Positions 47,476-56,973 are shown, counted from the first letter of the stretch. The stretch: 64,000 bases of DNA from Candidatus Helarchaeota archaeon (GCA_016840125.1 JAEOSY010000106.1:1-64000), one strand, 5' to 3'. The notes: generated from the letters alone by a model not told the origin. Translations and numbers: made by a program.

Positions 47476-48261
47476 ATGGATACCACGTCAGTTTTAGGAT
47501 TTTGTGATTTTCAAGCAATCCGAGAATACGTTGAGAATAGGGAACCTCTCTTACGAAATCTCTGGAAACGAATACTAGAAATTTCAGATCAGAATGTGAT
47601 GCTTGGAAGGATACATGAGAATCACCTTTTAGGAATTTTTTTATGGTTCTACAACGTTAAAAAGGAAAAAATCAACACCGAAAGGTTGGAAGAGGAATAC
47701 GAAAAATTTTTTCAGAAGGTATCCAGAAGCACAATTAGTACCTATTTAAATCAGTTAGAAAAACAAGGAATTCTCTCGAAAAAACGACAGGGGAAACAGG
47801 TCTTTTACCGTTTAACTCATGAACCACCTATGAGTTTGCACCCTATTTATCTGGTACGGACTTTCTGTATTTTACCATCATATCTTTGTCGAGTGTCATT
47901 TTTCGCTAGAACGTTAAGGGTCGATAGAGAGGAGAACTTACGCTATCTCTTGGAATTGGTTAATTTCAGTTTAGTTAAAAACCGAATAGAAAAATGTATT
48001 TTATGTCCCCTTGCGATAAGAGAAGAAAATCAGGAAAATTTGGAACAAATTATAAATATCTATCGAACAAAAACTGAGCTTCTTCCAAAGGAATTATTGA
48101 ATTTCATCAACAAAGATCTAGGAGAACTGTCGATCTTTGGGGGGATAAATATAATCGGACGTTGGGCAACAATTCTGGGAAAATTAATGAATTACGCCCA
48201 AACTTATAAAAAAGAGATTAAATTTCAACGTGAAGTCTTGTCACGAAGAGAAAAACTGTAA
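47476..48261 (+). CDS. Winged-helix transcriptional regulator
   Basis: 261 aa. A winged helix-turn-helix is clear at about residues 55-120: FFQKVSRSTISTYLNQLEKQGIL then KKRQGKQVFYRLT (recognition helix and wing). A ~140-residue effector domain follows with an odd hydrophobic stretch (FCILPSYLCRVSFFARTL) and CILCPLAIREEN. It ends with a basic helix and overlaps the following trmY frame region by out-of-frame codons only if an upstream start is used; with TTG 48281 there is a 19-bp gap. Target genes unknown. Confidence 0.68.
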   Translation: MDTTSVLGFCDFQAIREYVENREPLLRNLWKRILEISDQNVMLGRIHENHLLGIFLWFYNVKKEKINTERLEEEYEKFFQKVSRSTISTYLNQLEKQGILSKKRQGKQVFYRLTHEPPMSLHPIYLVRTFCILPSYLCRVSFFARTLRVDREENLRYLLELVNFSLVKNRIEKCILCPLAIREENQENLEQIINIYRTKTELLPKELLNFINKDLGELSIFGGINIIGRWATILGKLMNYAQTYKKEIKFQREVLSRREKL

Positions 48262-48280
48262 TTTAAAAGCAGGAGATCCA

Positions 48281-48889
48281 TTGAATTCTCATTTAATTAT
48301 TTGCCAATTATATAGAAGAAGTTTTGAAATTAAGAAGCAATACTTCACTTTGGGATTTCCCTTAGATATCTATGAAGTGATCATGAGTATTCAAGCAGCT
48401 TTTTTCCTATCACATCAAATCCGAAAATATGTAGATCTTTTTCTGGTTTTTCTGGATGATGACCTTATAATTCAATATGTAGGGAAGAAATTAAGATATT
48501 TAGGTCCTGATGAACGTTCAATTGGTATGTTATTAATGAAAGCTCTTTCAAAAAAAGATCAATTAGAGGTTTATCAAAAGAGTCAATCGACGCCGGGGAT
48601 TTGGATATTGAAGAAAAAAATATCAGATCTTTTTTTGGAGTTTAAAGAGAATTGGCAAGTAATTCTGGTTGATAATGATTCAATAACGGAATTAGAAAAC
48701 GTATCTCAGGAAAATTTAGTTGTAATTATACCAACGCGGAATTTTGATGTAACTCTTATGAAAAATATCACCACAAAATTGCCAATTCTAAAATTTGGGA
48801 TAAAAGAATTACCACAAAAGATGCGAAACTCTCTGGCTATTTTAAAGTTTTATTCTCATTTTGAAAAATTAAAGGGGAATGAGAGCTAA
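48281..48889 (+). CDS. trmY: tRNA pseudouridine(54) N1-methyltransferase TrmY
   Basis: Methylates N1 of pseudouridine-54 in the archaeal tRNA T-loop (SPOUT fold, DUF358). AAFFLSHQIRKYVDLFLVF and LRYLGPDERSIGMLLMKAL are the family core, the latter part of the SAM-binding region. I start at TTG 48281, which has an AGGAG five bases upstream and gives 202 aa. An ATG at 48230 would overlap the regulator and prepend MKSCHEEKNCNLKAGDP, which does not fit the family. It ends exactly one base before the convergent srp54 gene stop. Confidence 0.8.
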   Translation: MNSHLIICQLYRRSFEIKKQYFTLGFPLDIYEVIMSIQAAFFLSHQIRKYVDLFLVFLDDDLIIQYVGKKLRYLGPDERSIGMLLMKALSKKDQLEVYQKSQSTPGIWILKKKISDLFLEFKENWQVILVDNDSITELENVSQENLVVIIPTRNFDVTLMKNITTKLPILKFGIKELPQKMRNSLAILKFYSHFEKLKGNES

Positions 48890-50281
48890 TTATTTAAATT
48901 TCATTTTCTTTAAGCCGGGTACTTTACCGCCGGGTAATCCAGGACCGCCACCGCCAAATCCAGGGGGCATACCTTTCCGTAAACCGCGACCTTTACCGAA
49001 GCGTTTTACCATTTTTTTAACCATGTTGTATTGTTTAACGAGTTCTTTAACATCACCAGAAACGGCACCGGAACCTCTGGCGATCCGCTGCATTCTCGAG
49101 CTCTTGATAATTTTTGGTTCGTTTAATTCAGCTTCAGTCATTGAGTCCATAATATATTTCCATTGATCGAGTTTCTCCTCTGCCACATCTTGGAACCCTT
49201 CTGGTAATTTAGCACCCAATCCCATCATTTGTAAAATTTTACCTAAAGGTCCCATTTTACGTACTGATTTCATTTGCTCATACATATCTTTCAAGTTAAA
49301 TCGACCACTTAAGAAACGTGCTTGTAAATCCTTTGATATCGGGATTTCAGCATCTTTAATTTTCTCCAGTATCATATTTAAATCAGGAATGCCGATTAGT
49401 CTGCCCACATAACTCTTAGGAGCGAATTTCTCGAGATCATCGACCCGTTCTCCTGTACCTATAAATTTAATTGGCGCACCGGTAGCTGCTACTGCAGAGA
49501 GAGCTCCACCACCTTTCGCGGACCCATCCAATTTTGTTACAAAAATCGACCCAATCTGAGTCGCTTGGTTAAAGGCATAAGCTTGTTTTGCTGCTTGTTG
49601 TCCGAGTGTCCCATCTATAACTAGAATAATTTCCGCTGGTTTGATAGCTCTTTCAATTTTTATCATTTCCTTCATTAAATCTTTTTCATCTTTATGTCTT
49701 CCTGCTGAATCTACAATAATAACTTCTTTTTTCTCCTCGATGAATTTTTTTACGCCATTCTTGGCTATTCGGACGCTATCTTTGGATTGAGGTTCTCCAT
49801 ATATGGGGAGTTCTATTTGCTCGGCAAGTTGAGACAACTGATCATAAGCACCAGGACGATAGGTATCGGCACACACTAAGGCCGTTTTGAAATGCTTTTT
49901 CTTAAAATACAAACCTAATTTTGATGCGGATGTAGTTTTTCCTGAGCCTTGGATACCGATCAATAAAATAATGTTAGATTTGCTTGCTTCAATATCTATG
50001 GGGTAAGATTTTTTTCCTAAAAAGTTGGTAAGCTCATCATACACGACTTTCATCGTATAATCACGTAAAGAAATACCAGGGGGACGATGTTCTTTAGTAG
50101 TTCGTTTTCTTATTCTTTCACTTAAACTATTTACTAATTCAAAATTAACATCAGCTGTCAGAAACGCCCGCTGTAAATCTACAATTAATTCTTCAATTGC
50201 TTTCTTGTCAACAATTGGGAGTCTGAGTAATTTCCGAAAGGCATCGTTAAGCTTACCACCAAAGAGCTTTATTTTTATCAC
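48890..50281 (-). CDS. srp54: Signal recognition particle 54-kDa protein (SRP54)
   Basis: 463 aa. GTPase that binds signal peptides and 7S RNA in co-translational targeting. NG domain: four-helix N part, [15 protein letters not shown] (G1), [20 protein letters not shown] (G3), [13 protein letters not shown] (G4). The C-terminal M domain has the RNA-binding helix region [14 protein letters not shown] and a Gly/Pro/Met-rich tail. GTG start at 50281; no ATG is available before the conserved N-terminal helices, and the SD is weak. Length and order are normal. Confidence 0.93.
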   Translation of the reverse strand: MIKIKLFGGKLNDAFRKLLRLPIVDKKAIEELIVDLQRAFLTADVNFELVNSLSERIRKRTTKEHRPPGISLRDYTMKVVYDELTNFLGKKSYPIDIEASKSNIILLIGIQGSGKTTSASKLGLYFKKKHFKTALVCADTYRPGAYDQLSQLAEQIELPIYGEPQSKDSVRIAKNGVKKFIEEKKEVIIVDSAGRHKDEKDLMKEMIKIERAIKPAEIILVIDGTLGQQAAKQAYAFNQATQIGSIFVTKLDGSAKGGGALSAVAATGAPIKFIGTGERVDDLEKFAPKSYVGRLIGIPDLNMILEKIKDAEIPISKDLQARFLSGRFNLKDMYEQMKSVRKMGPLGKILQMMGLGAKLPEGFQDVAEEKLDQWKYIMDSMTEAELNEPKIIKSSRMQRIARGSGAVSGDVKELVKQYNMVKKMVKRFGKGRGLRKGMPPGFGGGGPGLPGGKVPGLKKMKFK

Positions 50282-50384
50282 CTACTGGTAACCAAAGAAT
50301 TAGTTATTAATTAATTATACCTAATAATTTATAAATGTACTTTTTGTGAATAATAAAATGTGAGATTAATAAAAATTAAATTTA

Positions 50385-50663
50385 ATGAATTTATTAAATA
50401 ATATGATTAAAGTGAACAAACCATTGACTATTATTGGAATAATATTACTAATTATGGGGGGAGTAGGAACGTATTTCTTTATAGAATTTTGGCTTGCAAT
50501 CATATTTGGAATTACACTAGTTGTAGTAGGGATTGCTGTGAGTAGTGGAAGATTTTCTAAACGCGCAATAGCTGATAATTCTGCCATTGAGTTTTGTCCT
50601 CATTGTGGATCCAGTATAAAGAAAGGTTCTAAGTTTTGTGGTTATTGCAGCGGAAAATTATAA
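50385..50663 (+). CDS. Small two-TM protein with C-terminal zinc ribbon
   Basis: 92 aa. Two hydrophobic helices (PLTIIGIILLIMGGVGTYFF and EFWLAIIFGITLVVVGIAV) are followed by a basic loop and a zinc ribbon CPHCGSSIKKGSKFCGYC. It would be a tiny membrane protein with the ribbon in the cytoplasm. No function recognised. ATG choice is uncertain (50385 or the ATG six codons later). It faces the convergent HTH/TiaS-like gene 3 bp away. Confidence 0.6.
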   Translation: MNLLNNMIKVNKPLTIIGIILLIMGGVGTYFFIEFWLAIIFGITLVVVGIAVSSGRFSKRAIADNSAIEFCPHCGSSIKKGSKFCGYCSGKL

Positions 50664-50666
50664 AAG

Positions 50667-51785
50667 TTAGATTTTAATATTGATTTCGGGATTTAATAAA
50701 CAGGAGGGGGCTTCTCGTAGGAAGGCTATGCTTGCTAAAGCACCAACTTTGCCTCTTTCGCCTGTAATTTCAATCAAATCTATGTTTAAATCTTTAGCAA
50801 CTTGATCAGTTTCTGTGATACTAACCTCTTGTGTTCGCACTCGGTTTGCAAATAGTTTTAATCGTTCGGGAACAATAAGTCCTCTCATAACAGCAATTGC
50901 TGTATGTTCTGAAACGGTTTTATAGCTTAGGAAATCACGAATATCACTTAAAACACTTTCATAATCGGATTCACGAATTGCGAATTCAATAAAGGAAGCA
51001 TTATTTCCAAGGGTTTTATACTGAATATTTGGATTTAAGAAGACAATTCGATGGGCAATACGATAAGTATTTTTCAAATTGTTCAAAAGAGATAAAGAAA
51101 TTGCCCATGTAGCTCCTTCCTCTAAATCATCGGTATCGTCAATCCCCACAGTAATGTGTTCTAAAGCGGGGGTATAGATTTTTCCTTCGATATAATTTCC
51201 TTTTTTCGTATGTTCTATGCGTCTAACTCCCATTGCCCCACCCATGGTTTCAGTCACAGAGTAGGCGGGTCCACCAGTTGCCTTAATGATTTGGATAATT
51301 TCATCACCCTCAATTGAAATTTCCTCAATCCCAACTGATGATTTTGAGCCGAGCCCTTCTAACGGCTCTCGTCCGATCTTCGCTAATTCACGCAAAAAAA
51401 CGCCATCATGCCTCGTATTAATTATTACTCCACCAGTTTGTCGGTGGGCGTAGGCACAATAGGTAGTACATCCTTCACTCCCACAGTGATGATAAATCTC
51501 TACCAGATTATTTTTCCGATCCAAACACGTGAAAATATTTTTACATGCAGTTGTAGGATATTCACTCTTAAGAAGATAATTGAATTTCGCTGGTCTGGAG
51601 CCAGCTGCGTCTTCAAGACGGTTTACATACCCCTCATTTACTAAACGATTAATCCAGTCTTGAACTGTACTCCTAGGAACATTGGTTTCTTTTATAAGAT
51701 CTGTTACTGTAAAAAATCCCTTTTCCTTTGAAATGGTTTTGATTAAATTAAGGCATATTGCCCGTTTCTTCAATGTTTTTGACAT
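50667..51785 (-). CDS. HTH protein with TiaS-like domain, resembling methanogenesis marker protein 11
   Basis: 372 aa from ATG 51785. Residues ~10-65 form a winged helix-turn-helix (FFTVTDLIKETNVPRSTVQ, RLVNEGYVNRLEDA). After a cysteine cluster (HHCGSEGCTTYC) comes a domain with GIDDTDDLEEGATWAISL, the IDDTD motif shared with the tRNA-Ile2 agmatinyltransferase TiaS. Mmp11-type proteins of methanogens carry a similar block, and this organism has MCR, so that family is my best guess; a TiaS relative is the alternative. A GTG at 51812 would add nine residues. AAAGGGG is 11 nt upstream of the ATG. Confidence 0.6.
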   Translation of the reverse strand: MSKTLKKRAICLNLIKTISKEKGFFTVTDLIKETNVPRSTVQDWINRLVNEGYVNRLEDAAGSRPAKFNYLLKSEYPTTACKNIFTCLDRKNNLVEIYHHCGSEGCTTYCAYAHRQTGGVIINTRHDGVFLRELAKIGREPLEGLGSKSSVGIEEISIEGDEIIQIIKATGGPAYSVTETMGGAMGVRRIEHTKKGNYIEGKIYTPALEHITVGIDDTDDLEEGATWAISLSLLNNLKNTYRIAHRIVFLNPNIQYKTLGNNASFIEFAIRESDYESVLSDIRDFLSYKTVSEHTAIAVMRGLIVPERLKLFANRVRTQEVSITETDQVAKDLNIDLIEITGERGKVGALASIAFLREAPSCLLNPEINIKI

Positions 51786-51827
51786 AATATGTGAAGCCCC
51801 TTTCCCTTTCACAAAGTGTTCGTAACG

Positions 51828-52514
51828 CTAAAACATTTCAAAAGAGGGTTTTATATTTTCAAATGCAAATTCTACATCATAATGTTCCATCCGAAGAGAC
51901 TGTGTTAGTTTTAATAAACCTAGATTTACTATATAATCGGTTACACTTATTAGATTGATATCTAGTTCTTCAGCTATCTTCTCGGCTTCAAAAGAGAAAT
52001 GAGTACAAATAATTGTATCAATTTGTAACCGTTTTGCTAACTTAAGAAGTTGAGGCGTTAAGGCATATCCAATAATTATACAAATTTGGCTGATAGGTGA
52101 GTTTTGGTCACCGAGATATTGTATTGAGGATATATTCAGCTTATCTTTCACTTGAGAAAGTAAATCGTTTAAAATAATTCCTGTAGATGTTGTTTGACAC
52201 AATAAACCGACTGAAATCGCTTGATCCCTACTATCTTCAAAACTGAGAAGATCCATAATCTTGAGATTAAAAATCTCAGCTATTATTTTCAGAATACCTG
52301 ATCTTGTGGAAATCCATTTTTCCGGTAGTACGTAGAAATAAACGCGATTTTCTAATAAGATTCTTATTTTTGGATAAATTTCATCCGTGATCTGATTGAA
52401 GTTCCAAATCTCTGGTAGTGTATAAGTAATTAATAGATCAAATTTATCGCGTACAACTTTCAATAATGTCTCTCTATCAGGATAGAGGGAGAGAATACAT
52501 TTTTTAATTTTCAA
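51828..52514 (-). CDS. NIF3/DUF34-like protein, probably longer than the annotated start
   Basis: 228 aa from TTG 52514. The chain follows the NIF3 fold: IKKCILSLYPDRETLL + DLLITYTLPEI (normally 'DLIITHHPLIF'), VYFYVLPEKW, NDLLSQVKDKLNISSIQYLGD, ICIIIGYALTPQLLKLAKRL and IDTIICTHFSFEAEKIAEEL. The metal-binding His-His is replaced (Tyr-Thr). The reading frame stays open ~37 codons upstream and still encodes the expected first NIF3 helix (LHELISTIEKLTDIPN), yet contains no ATG, GTG or TTG; an ATT at 52623-52625, 9 nt after AGGG, could serve. Metal-free function or decay is possible. Confidence 0.6.
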   Translation of the reverse strand: MKIKKCILSLYPDRETLLKVVRDKFDLLITYTLPEIWNFNQITDEIYPKIRILLENRVYFYVLPEKWISTRSGILKIIAEIFNLKIMDLLSFEDSRDQAISVGLLCQTTSTGIILNDLLSQVKDKLNISSIQYLGDQNSPISQICIIIGYALTPQLLKLAKRLQIDTIICTHFSFEAEKIAEELDINLISVTDYIVNLGLLKLTQSLRMEHYDVEFAFENIKPSFEMF

Positions 52515-52678
52515 TTTTTTTTGTTCGTCTATATAAGTGGGACCAAGTTTTATTGCGGTTTCTGAGGTGTTTGGAATATCCGTAAGCTTTTCGATGGTAC
52601 TTATTAGTTCATGTAAATTAGTAATTCTAATCCGCCCTATTTTAGTGAATTATAAATTTCAAAGGTCTTTTTAATTAT

Positions 52679-52918
52679 TCAAGTATATTTTCCAGATCCT
52701 TTTGTTTTGCCAATATTTTCAGATTCTTCTCTGGTTCTTGCCGATCGACCAGATCTGGTGGATGGGGTTGATCTGGGTTGCGCTCTAAGCAATTTCCAGA
52801 GCAGGGCTCTTAATTTACTTTTTCTATCAGAAAGTTTCCTATTTGAATTGTGCAAATCTTGCCTATTTCGAAGCCTTTTTAATTCGATTTTAATTTGTTT
52901 AATTGTATTCAATTGCAT
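52679..52918 (-). CDS. Small, very basic protein (79 aa), unrecognised
   Basis: A helical first half (MQLNTIKQIKIELKRLRN) and a Lys/Arg/Ser-rich tail (RSTPSTRSGRSARTREESEN). GAGG lies about 9 nt before the ATG at 52918. It could be an RNA- or DNA-binding protein by composition, but no family is recognised, and a reading frame also exists on the other strand here, so reality is uncertain. The 164 bp between it and the NIF3-like gene contain nothing else identified. Confidence 0.42.
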   Translation of the reverse strand: MQLNTIKQIKIELKRLRNRQDLHNSNRKLSDRKSKLRALLWKLLRAQPRSTPSTRSGRSARTREESENIGKTKGSGKYT

Positions 52919-53060
52919 TTCTTCAAACCTCGCGGTTATTCTCTGAATCTGGCATGAGATCAAAATAGATGATATTAAAATTTATTATAAACAATTATTA
53001 TAAAGATTCGTTTATGATTTTATACAAGTTATTTTCTAATTTAAATACAAGGGATTTCAA

Positions 53061-54401
53061 TTGGGGGCAATTGATAAAGAACTAGCCAGTGCAGAGGTCC
53101 TTATGGCAATTGAAGCAGGATCCTCAGAGCGGGACGCCTTAAGGAAAATAAGTAATAAATATAAAATATCAGATTGGCACATAAGAGGGACTCTCCATTC
53201 AATTGTATTTGAAACCTTGCGGAGATTAAATGTTATTGATTTATTAATAAAGGAATCGCTTCAAAAAGGAACGATTGAGAAATTATATCCTCTACTTCGA
53301 AATTTAATACGCGTTGGAGTGCATCAAATAAAATTTGCAGAAGGTTCGGCTCCCAAAATAACAAAAACAATTGTACAATTAGTGAAAAATAAATATCGAA
53401 AGTCAGTGTCAAATTTTACAAATGCTCTCTTACGTAGAATTGAGCATTTGGAACTCACCTCTTTTATCACAAATTCAACAGATACTCTAAATTTAAGCTT
53501 GCAATATTACCATCCCCTCTGGTTTATTGAATATCTTATCAAGTTAATTGGATTAGCAGACACAATTGCTTTTTTGAAAAGCTCTTTGGACGAAATGGGT
53601 TTATATGTTCGGATAAATACTATTAAAACAGATATGGATTATGTTATGGAGCAGATGCAGCGTGATGAATATTTTTTTTCTGTAGATCGGGATTTAGACG
53701 ATGTTCTCTTAATAAGAGAATGGAAAAAACCCATCATCCACAGTTCGTTGTTTAAAGATGGGTATCTCTATATACAAGATAAAGCATCAGCACTTGTTTC
53801 TCATGTTGTAAATCCTCAAAATGCTGAAACGGTCTTTGACTTGTGTGCAGCTCCGGGGGGGAAAAGTATGCATATGGGACAACTGCTGAGGAATAGCGGT
53901 CAAGTGGTTGCATTTGACAGGTCTCACCGAAGGCTCCTTGAGCTTACTCAAAAGTTGTCACTTTATAATCTTCATAACATTGATGTAATTAATGCCAACG
54001 GGGATAAGGCACCTAAATTTGTGAAAAAAAAGGCGGATAAAATCTTAATTGACCCACCATGTAGTGGAACAGGAACGTTTACAGCTCGCCCTTATGGGAA
54101 ATGGAAGCTGCGCCCGAGTGATATTGAAATTATCTCAGAGGTTCAGTGGAGATTATTAGTAGCAGCAGTAAAATTATTACACCCTTCAGGAGAGATTATT
54201 TATTCCACTTGCTCAATTACATTGGAGGAGAATGAAAAACTTATTGAAAAATTTTTGAAGGTATTTCCAGATTTCTCATCAGTTCCTACGACTCCTTTTA
54301 TTGGTACCCCAGGATTTCTGGGATTGGATAAAACTCAACGTTTATGGCCCCATCTACATGGTACTGAAGGTTTTTTCATTGCAAAATTAAGAAGGGATTA
54401 A
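53061..54401 (+). CDS. RNA cytosine-C5 methyltransferase with NusB-like N-domain (RsmB/NSUN family)
   Basis: 446 aa. An N-terminal NusB-type helical domain (about 1-140: LHSIVFETLRRLNVID, LIRVGVHQIKFAEG, SNFTNALLRRIE) is followed by a Rossmann methyltransferase. SAM motif CAAPGGKSMHMGQL, motif IV LIDPPCSGTGTF with the catalytic PPC cysteine, and the nucleophile STCSITLEENE. TTG start at 53061 has AAGGGA six bases upstream and is convincing. Bacterial RsmB modifies 16S rRNA C967; archaeal homologues modify rRNA or tRNA, so the exact target is open. Confidence 0.87.
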   Translation: MGAIDKELASAEVLMAIEAGSSERDALRKISNKYKISDWHIRGTLHSIVFETLRRLNVIDLLIKESLQKGTIEKLYPLLRNLIRVGVHQIKFAEGSAPKITKTIVQLVKNKYRKSVSNFTNALLRRIEHLELTSFITNSTDTLNLSLQYYHPLWFIEYLIKLIGLADTIAFLKSSLDEMGLYVRINTIKTDMDYVMEQMQRDEYFFSVDRDLDDVLLIREWKKPIIHSSLFKDGYLYIQDKASALVSHVVNPQNAETVFDLCAAPGGKSMHMGQLLRNSGQVVAFDRSHRRLLELTQKLSLYNLHNIDVINANGDKAPKFVKKKADKILIDPPCSGTGTFTARPYGKWKLRPSDIEIISEVQWRLLVAAVKLLHPSGEIIYSTCSITLEENEKLIEKFLKVFPDFSSVPTTPFIGTPGFLGLDKTQRLWPHLHGTEGFFIAKLRRD

Positions 54402-54460
54402 GCCAAATAATTTATCATTCAAAAAGAATATTTGTTCTTTAAATTAAGGAAGTAGATTTC

Positions 54461-54994
54461 GTGGAAATTATTAATACGATCGATAGGGGTATTCAAGCTC
54501 TAAAGGAAAAGGATGTGCGTGGCGCCGTAGAAGCCTTTGGAGATGCGATGGCACAGAGTGGAAAAAATTTAGAAGAGGAAGTGAATTGGATAGGGGAGCG
54601 TGGGTTAGAATTAATATTGAATATCAGAATTGCAGTTTTTTCAACCACTTGGTTTTATTTTTCACTTCATTTAGGAACACAAGAAAATGAGCGCCTAAAT
54701 TATCTAAGTCAATCTCAAGGATTAATCAGCTTCGATAACCTTATTCTGAAACCAGTAGTCGCCCGAGTTTTCAAAAAATTACAAGAACAAGGGAAAATTC
54801 CCTCCCGGAATCTTGCCATTACAATGGTTGCTATTGATAATGGTACAAAGGAATTGGAAAAATTAATTAAAGAGTCGTTAAAAAAATTTATTACTATTCC
54901 AGAACCAAAAAGTGTTAGCCCTGAAAAAGAATCAGATAAACGGGTTAGCACTCCAGACTCAAGTACTAATGAAAAGGGTTCTGGGAGAGATTAA
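54461..54994 (+). CDS. Unknown 177-aa helical protein
   Basis: Not recognised. GTG start with AAGGAAG eight bases upstream. The N-terminal helix (IDRGIQALKEKDVRGAVEAF) is followed by a mixed segment and a helical stretch (VAIDNGTKELEKLIKESLKK), then a disordered Ser/Thr/Glu/Lys tail. No TM helix or cysteines. It lies 59 bp after the methyltransferase gene and 5 bp before the threonine-synthase-like gene, so it is probably co-transcribed with the latter. Confidence 0.55.
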   Translation: MEIINTIDRGIQALKEKDVRGAVEAFGDAMAQSGKNLEEEVNWIGERGLELILNIRIAVFSTTWFYFSLHLGTQENERLNYLSQSQGLISFDNLILKPVVARVFKKLQEQGKIPSRNLAITMVAIDNGTKELEKLIKESLKKFITIPEPKSVSPEKESDKRVSTPDSSTNEKGSGRD

Positions 54995-54999
54995 CCTAA

Positions 55000-56412
55000 A
55001 TGGAAGGAGTTTTTGTCTGTAACAATTGTAAGATACAATATAAAAATCTTCCAATAAACGCAAAATGTCAGAAATGCAATTCTCTCCTTGAATTTCAATT
55101 AAGTTCAGACAAAGAAGAAATGGTACATTTAAATGATCCCTTCACTTTTTGGCGGTACCATTCTTTATTTCCCAAAATAAATGAAAAAAATAGGTTAAAC
55201 TGGAATGAAGGGGGAACTCCGTTCTTAAGAGCAGAGAAACTAGCCACAACACTTGGTATTGACAATCTGTTTTTGAAAGATGAAACTAAAAATCCGACAC
55301 AATCTTACAGCGATCGAGCGACTTCTTTAATTCTTTCTTACGGGCTTCAAATGCATTATCAATTTGTTATATGTGCATCAAATGGGAATTCTGGAGCATC
55401 AATTGCAGCATATTCTGCGCGCAGTCCGATTACCTCCAAAATTATTGTGCCAAAAAAAGTGGCGGTTGGTAAATTAGCGCAGATGTATATTTTCTCTGAT
55501 CAAATAATTGAAAAAGGTGAACTCTTAGATAATGCAATAACTTATTCAGAGGAACTAAGTGTTAAAGAAGGACTATTTCAAGCCACACCTGAAATTAATC
55601 CTTTATCAATTGAAGCACAAGCAACAATTGCTTATGAAATAATCGAAAAGACACAAAAAGAAAACCGACCTGACTGGATAATTGTCCCCATGGGCTCAGG
55701 CGGACTTTTGTGGAGTATTTGGAAAGGTTATAGGACTTTTTACAATCTAAAATTAATTGGTGAATTACCTAAAATAATTGGAATACAAGCTACTGGATGC
55801 GCTCCAATTGTTAGGGCCTATGAAGATAAGAAAGAAATTATACCCTCTACAAATCCTAATACAAATGCGCTTGAGATTCTAGTATCAAACCCTTATTGGG
55901 GGAATTTTGCACTTTCGGCGATCCAGGAATCAAATGGGCTAGCTCTTTCGGTTACGGATGGGGAAATTCTAGAAGCAGAAAAGATATTAGCTCGTTCTGA
56001 AGGTATTTTTGCAGAGTCAGCCAGCTCAGCATCTGTAGCAGGATTGAAAAAATTAATTGACGAAAGGGTTATTGAAAAATCGGATAATATTGTTTGTCTT
56101 ATTACTGGTAGTGGTCTTAAAGAGCCATATATTATAAAAGCACTTTCGGAAAGACCAAAAATTATGGGACAAAAAGTTAGTACAAAACTAGAAATTTTAC
56201 GTATTTTAGAAATCAATGAATCATATGGTTATAGGATATGGCAGGATCTTGGCTCTATCAAAAGTATTCAATCAATTTATCAACATCTAAGTGAGCTAGA
56301 AAGTAAAGAATTAATTTTAAGCAAGCAAATTAAAAATAAAAAATATTTTGTGATCTCAAAAAAGGGTAGAAAAGTTTTATCCGCGCTTGAAACCTTAGTG
56401 GATCTCCTCTGA
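55000..56412 (+). CDS. Threonine-synthase-like protein lacking the PLP lysine, with C-terminal winged helix
   Basis: 470 aa of fold-II PLP family. An N-terminal zinc ribbon (CNNCKIQY...CQKCNS) and the synthase core are normal, including NEGGTPFLRAEKL, SNGNSGASIAAY, GSGGLLWSIWKGY (phosphate loop) and TGSGLK. The PLP Schiff-base motif, normally N-P-T-G-S-F-K-D-R, reads NPTQSYSDR: the lysine is Ser. Classical threonine synthesis therefore looks unlikely. Residues ~395-470 are a PadR-like winged helix (LRILEINESYGYRIWQDL, YQHLSELESKELI). It may have become a ligand-sensing regulator (inference). It overlaps the convergent ECF gene by 18 bp. Confidence 0.8.
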   Translation: MEGVFVCNNCKIQYKNLPINAKCQKCNSLLEFQLSSDKEEMVHLNDPFTFWRYHSLFPKINEKNRLNWNEGGTPFLRAEKLATTLGIDNLFLKDETKNPTQSYSDRATSLILSYGLQMHYQFVICASNGNSGASIAAYSARSPITSKIIVPKKVAVGKLAQMYIFSDQIIEKGELLDNAITYSEELSVKEGLFQATPEINPLSIEAQATIAYEIIEKTQKENRPDWIIVPMGSGGLLWSIWKGYRTFYNLKLIGELPKIIGIQATGCAPIVRAYEDKKEIIPSTNPNTNALEILVSNPYWGNFALSAIQESNGLALSVTDGEILEAEKILARSEGIFAESASSASVAGLKKLIDERVIEKSDNIVCLITGSGLKEPYIIKALSERPKIMGQKVSTKLEILRILEINESYGYRIWQDLGSIKSIQSIYQHLSELESKELILSKQIKNKKYFVISKKGRKVLSALETLVDLL

Positions 56413-56973
56413 AATAGGTTTTTCAAGAAAAAGAGTACTATTGATTCTTATACTGACTGGAACCGCAACTACTAGTCCTACTACAAGTTGAGCTATATTC
56501 ACCGGAATTTCTAAAATAGCGTCTCCTATTGAATAGAGATATAATTCAAAGAAAAAGTATCCAATTACCATAATCATGCCACCAATAATGGTGGCGCCAA
56601 TAATTATTGATCTTTCCTTCAATGTTTCCCAGTTTTTTAGCCAATTTTTCGATTTAGCGGTGTATATGATATAGCCTAGAATAAATCCTTCTAAAAATTT
56701 TATTGGGAGTGTTCCTATGACAAACTGGGGAGCAACTAGCGCGTCTGCTAAAGCAGATCCTACCCCTCCTGCAAATCCTCCTATAAACGGGCCAAATAGT
56801 ATAGCAGCTACGAAAATTATTATTTCACCTATGTTAAAATAACCTCCTGTTAAAGCATTTACAAGAATCGGGAAGGAAAAAGTGACTACACAGACCAATG
56901 CAGTCATTATACTAGTAATTGTAATGATCATCGTTTTGTTGTAAGGGGGAAAGTAATCTTTCAAAAAGCCCAA
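56395..56973 (-). CDS. ECF-type vitamin transporter S component
   Basis: About 192 aa, five or six hydrophobic helices. YFNIGEIIIFVAAILFGPFIGGFAGGVGSALADAL and IGTLPIKFLEGFILGYI carry the S-component pattern of energy-coupling-factor transporters ('F-G-P-x2-G-x2-G-x3-G-x2-L-x-D'). Substrate (thiamin precursor, riboflavin, biotin or other) cannot be told. No ATPase or T component lies nearby. A GTG at 56982 is possible, but TTG 56973 has AAGG at a better distance. Confidence 0.78.
   Translation of the reverse strand: MGFLKDYFPPYNKTMIITITSIMTALVCVVTFSFPILVNALTGGYFNIGEIIIFVAAILFGPFIGGFAGGVGSALADALVAPQFVIGTLPIKFLEGFILGYIIYTAKSKNWLKNWETLKERSIIIGATIIGGMIMVIGYFFFELYLYSIGDAILEIPVNIAQLVVGLVVAVPVSIRINSTLFLEKPISEEIH

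Noticed and set aside
48230..48280. ATG start of trmY overlapping the regulator gene
   Set aside because: The 17 extra residues do not match the family, and TTG 48281 has a strong SD.
52707..52946. Plus-strand ORF opposite the small basic protein
   Set aside because: No SD, no recognisable family; the minus-strand frame has a better SD, though neither is certain.
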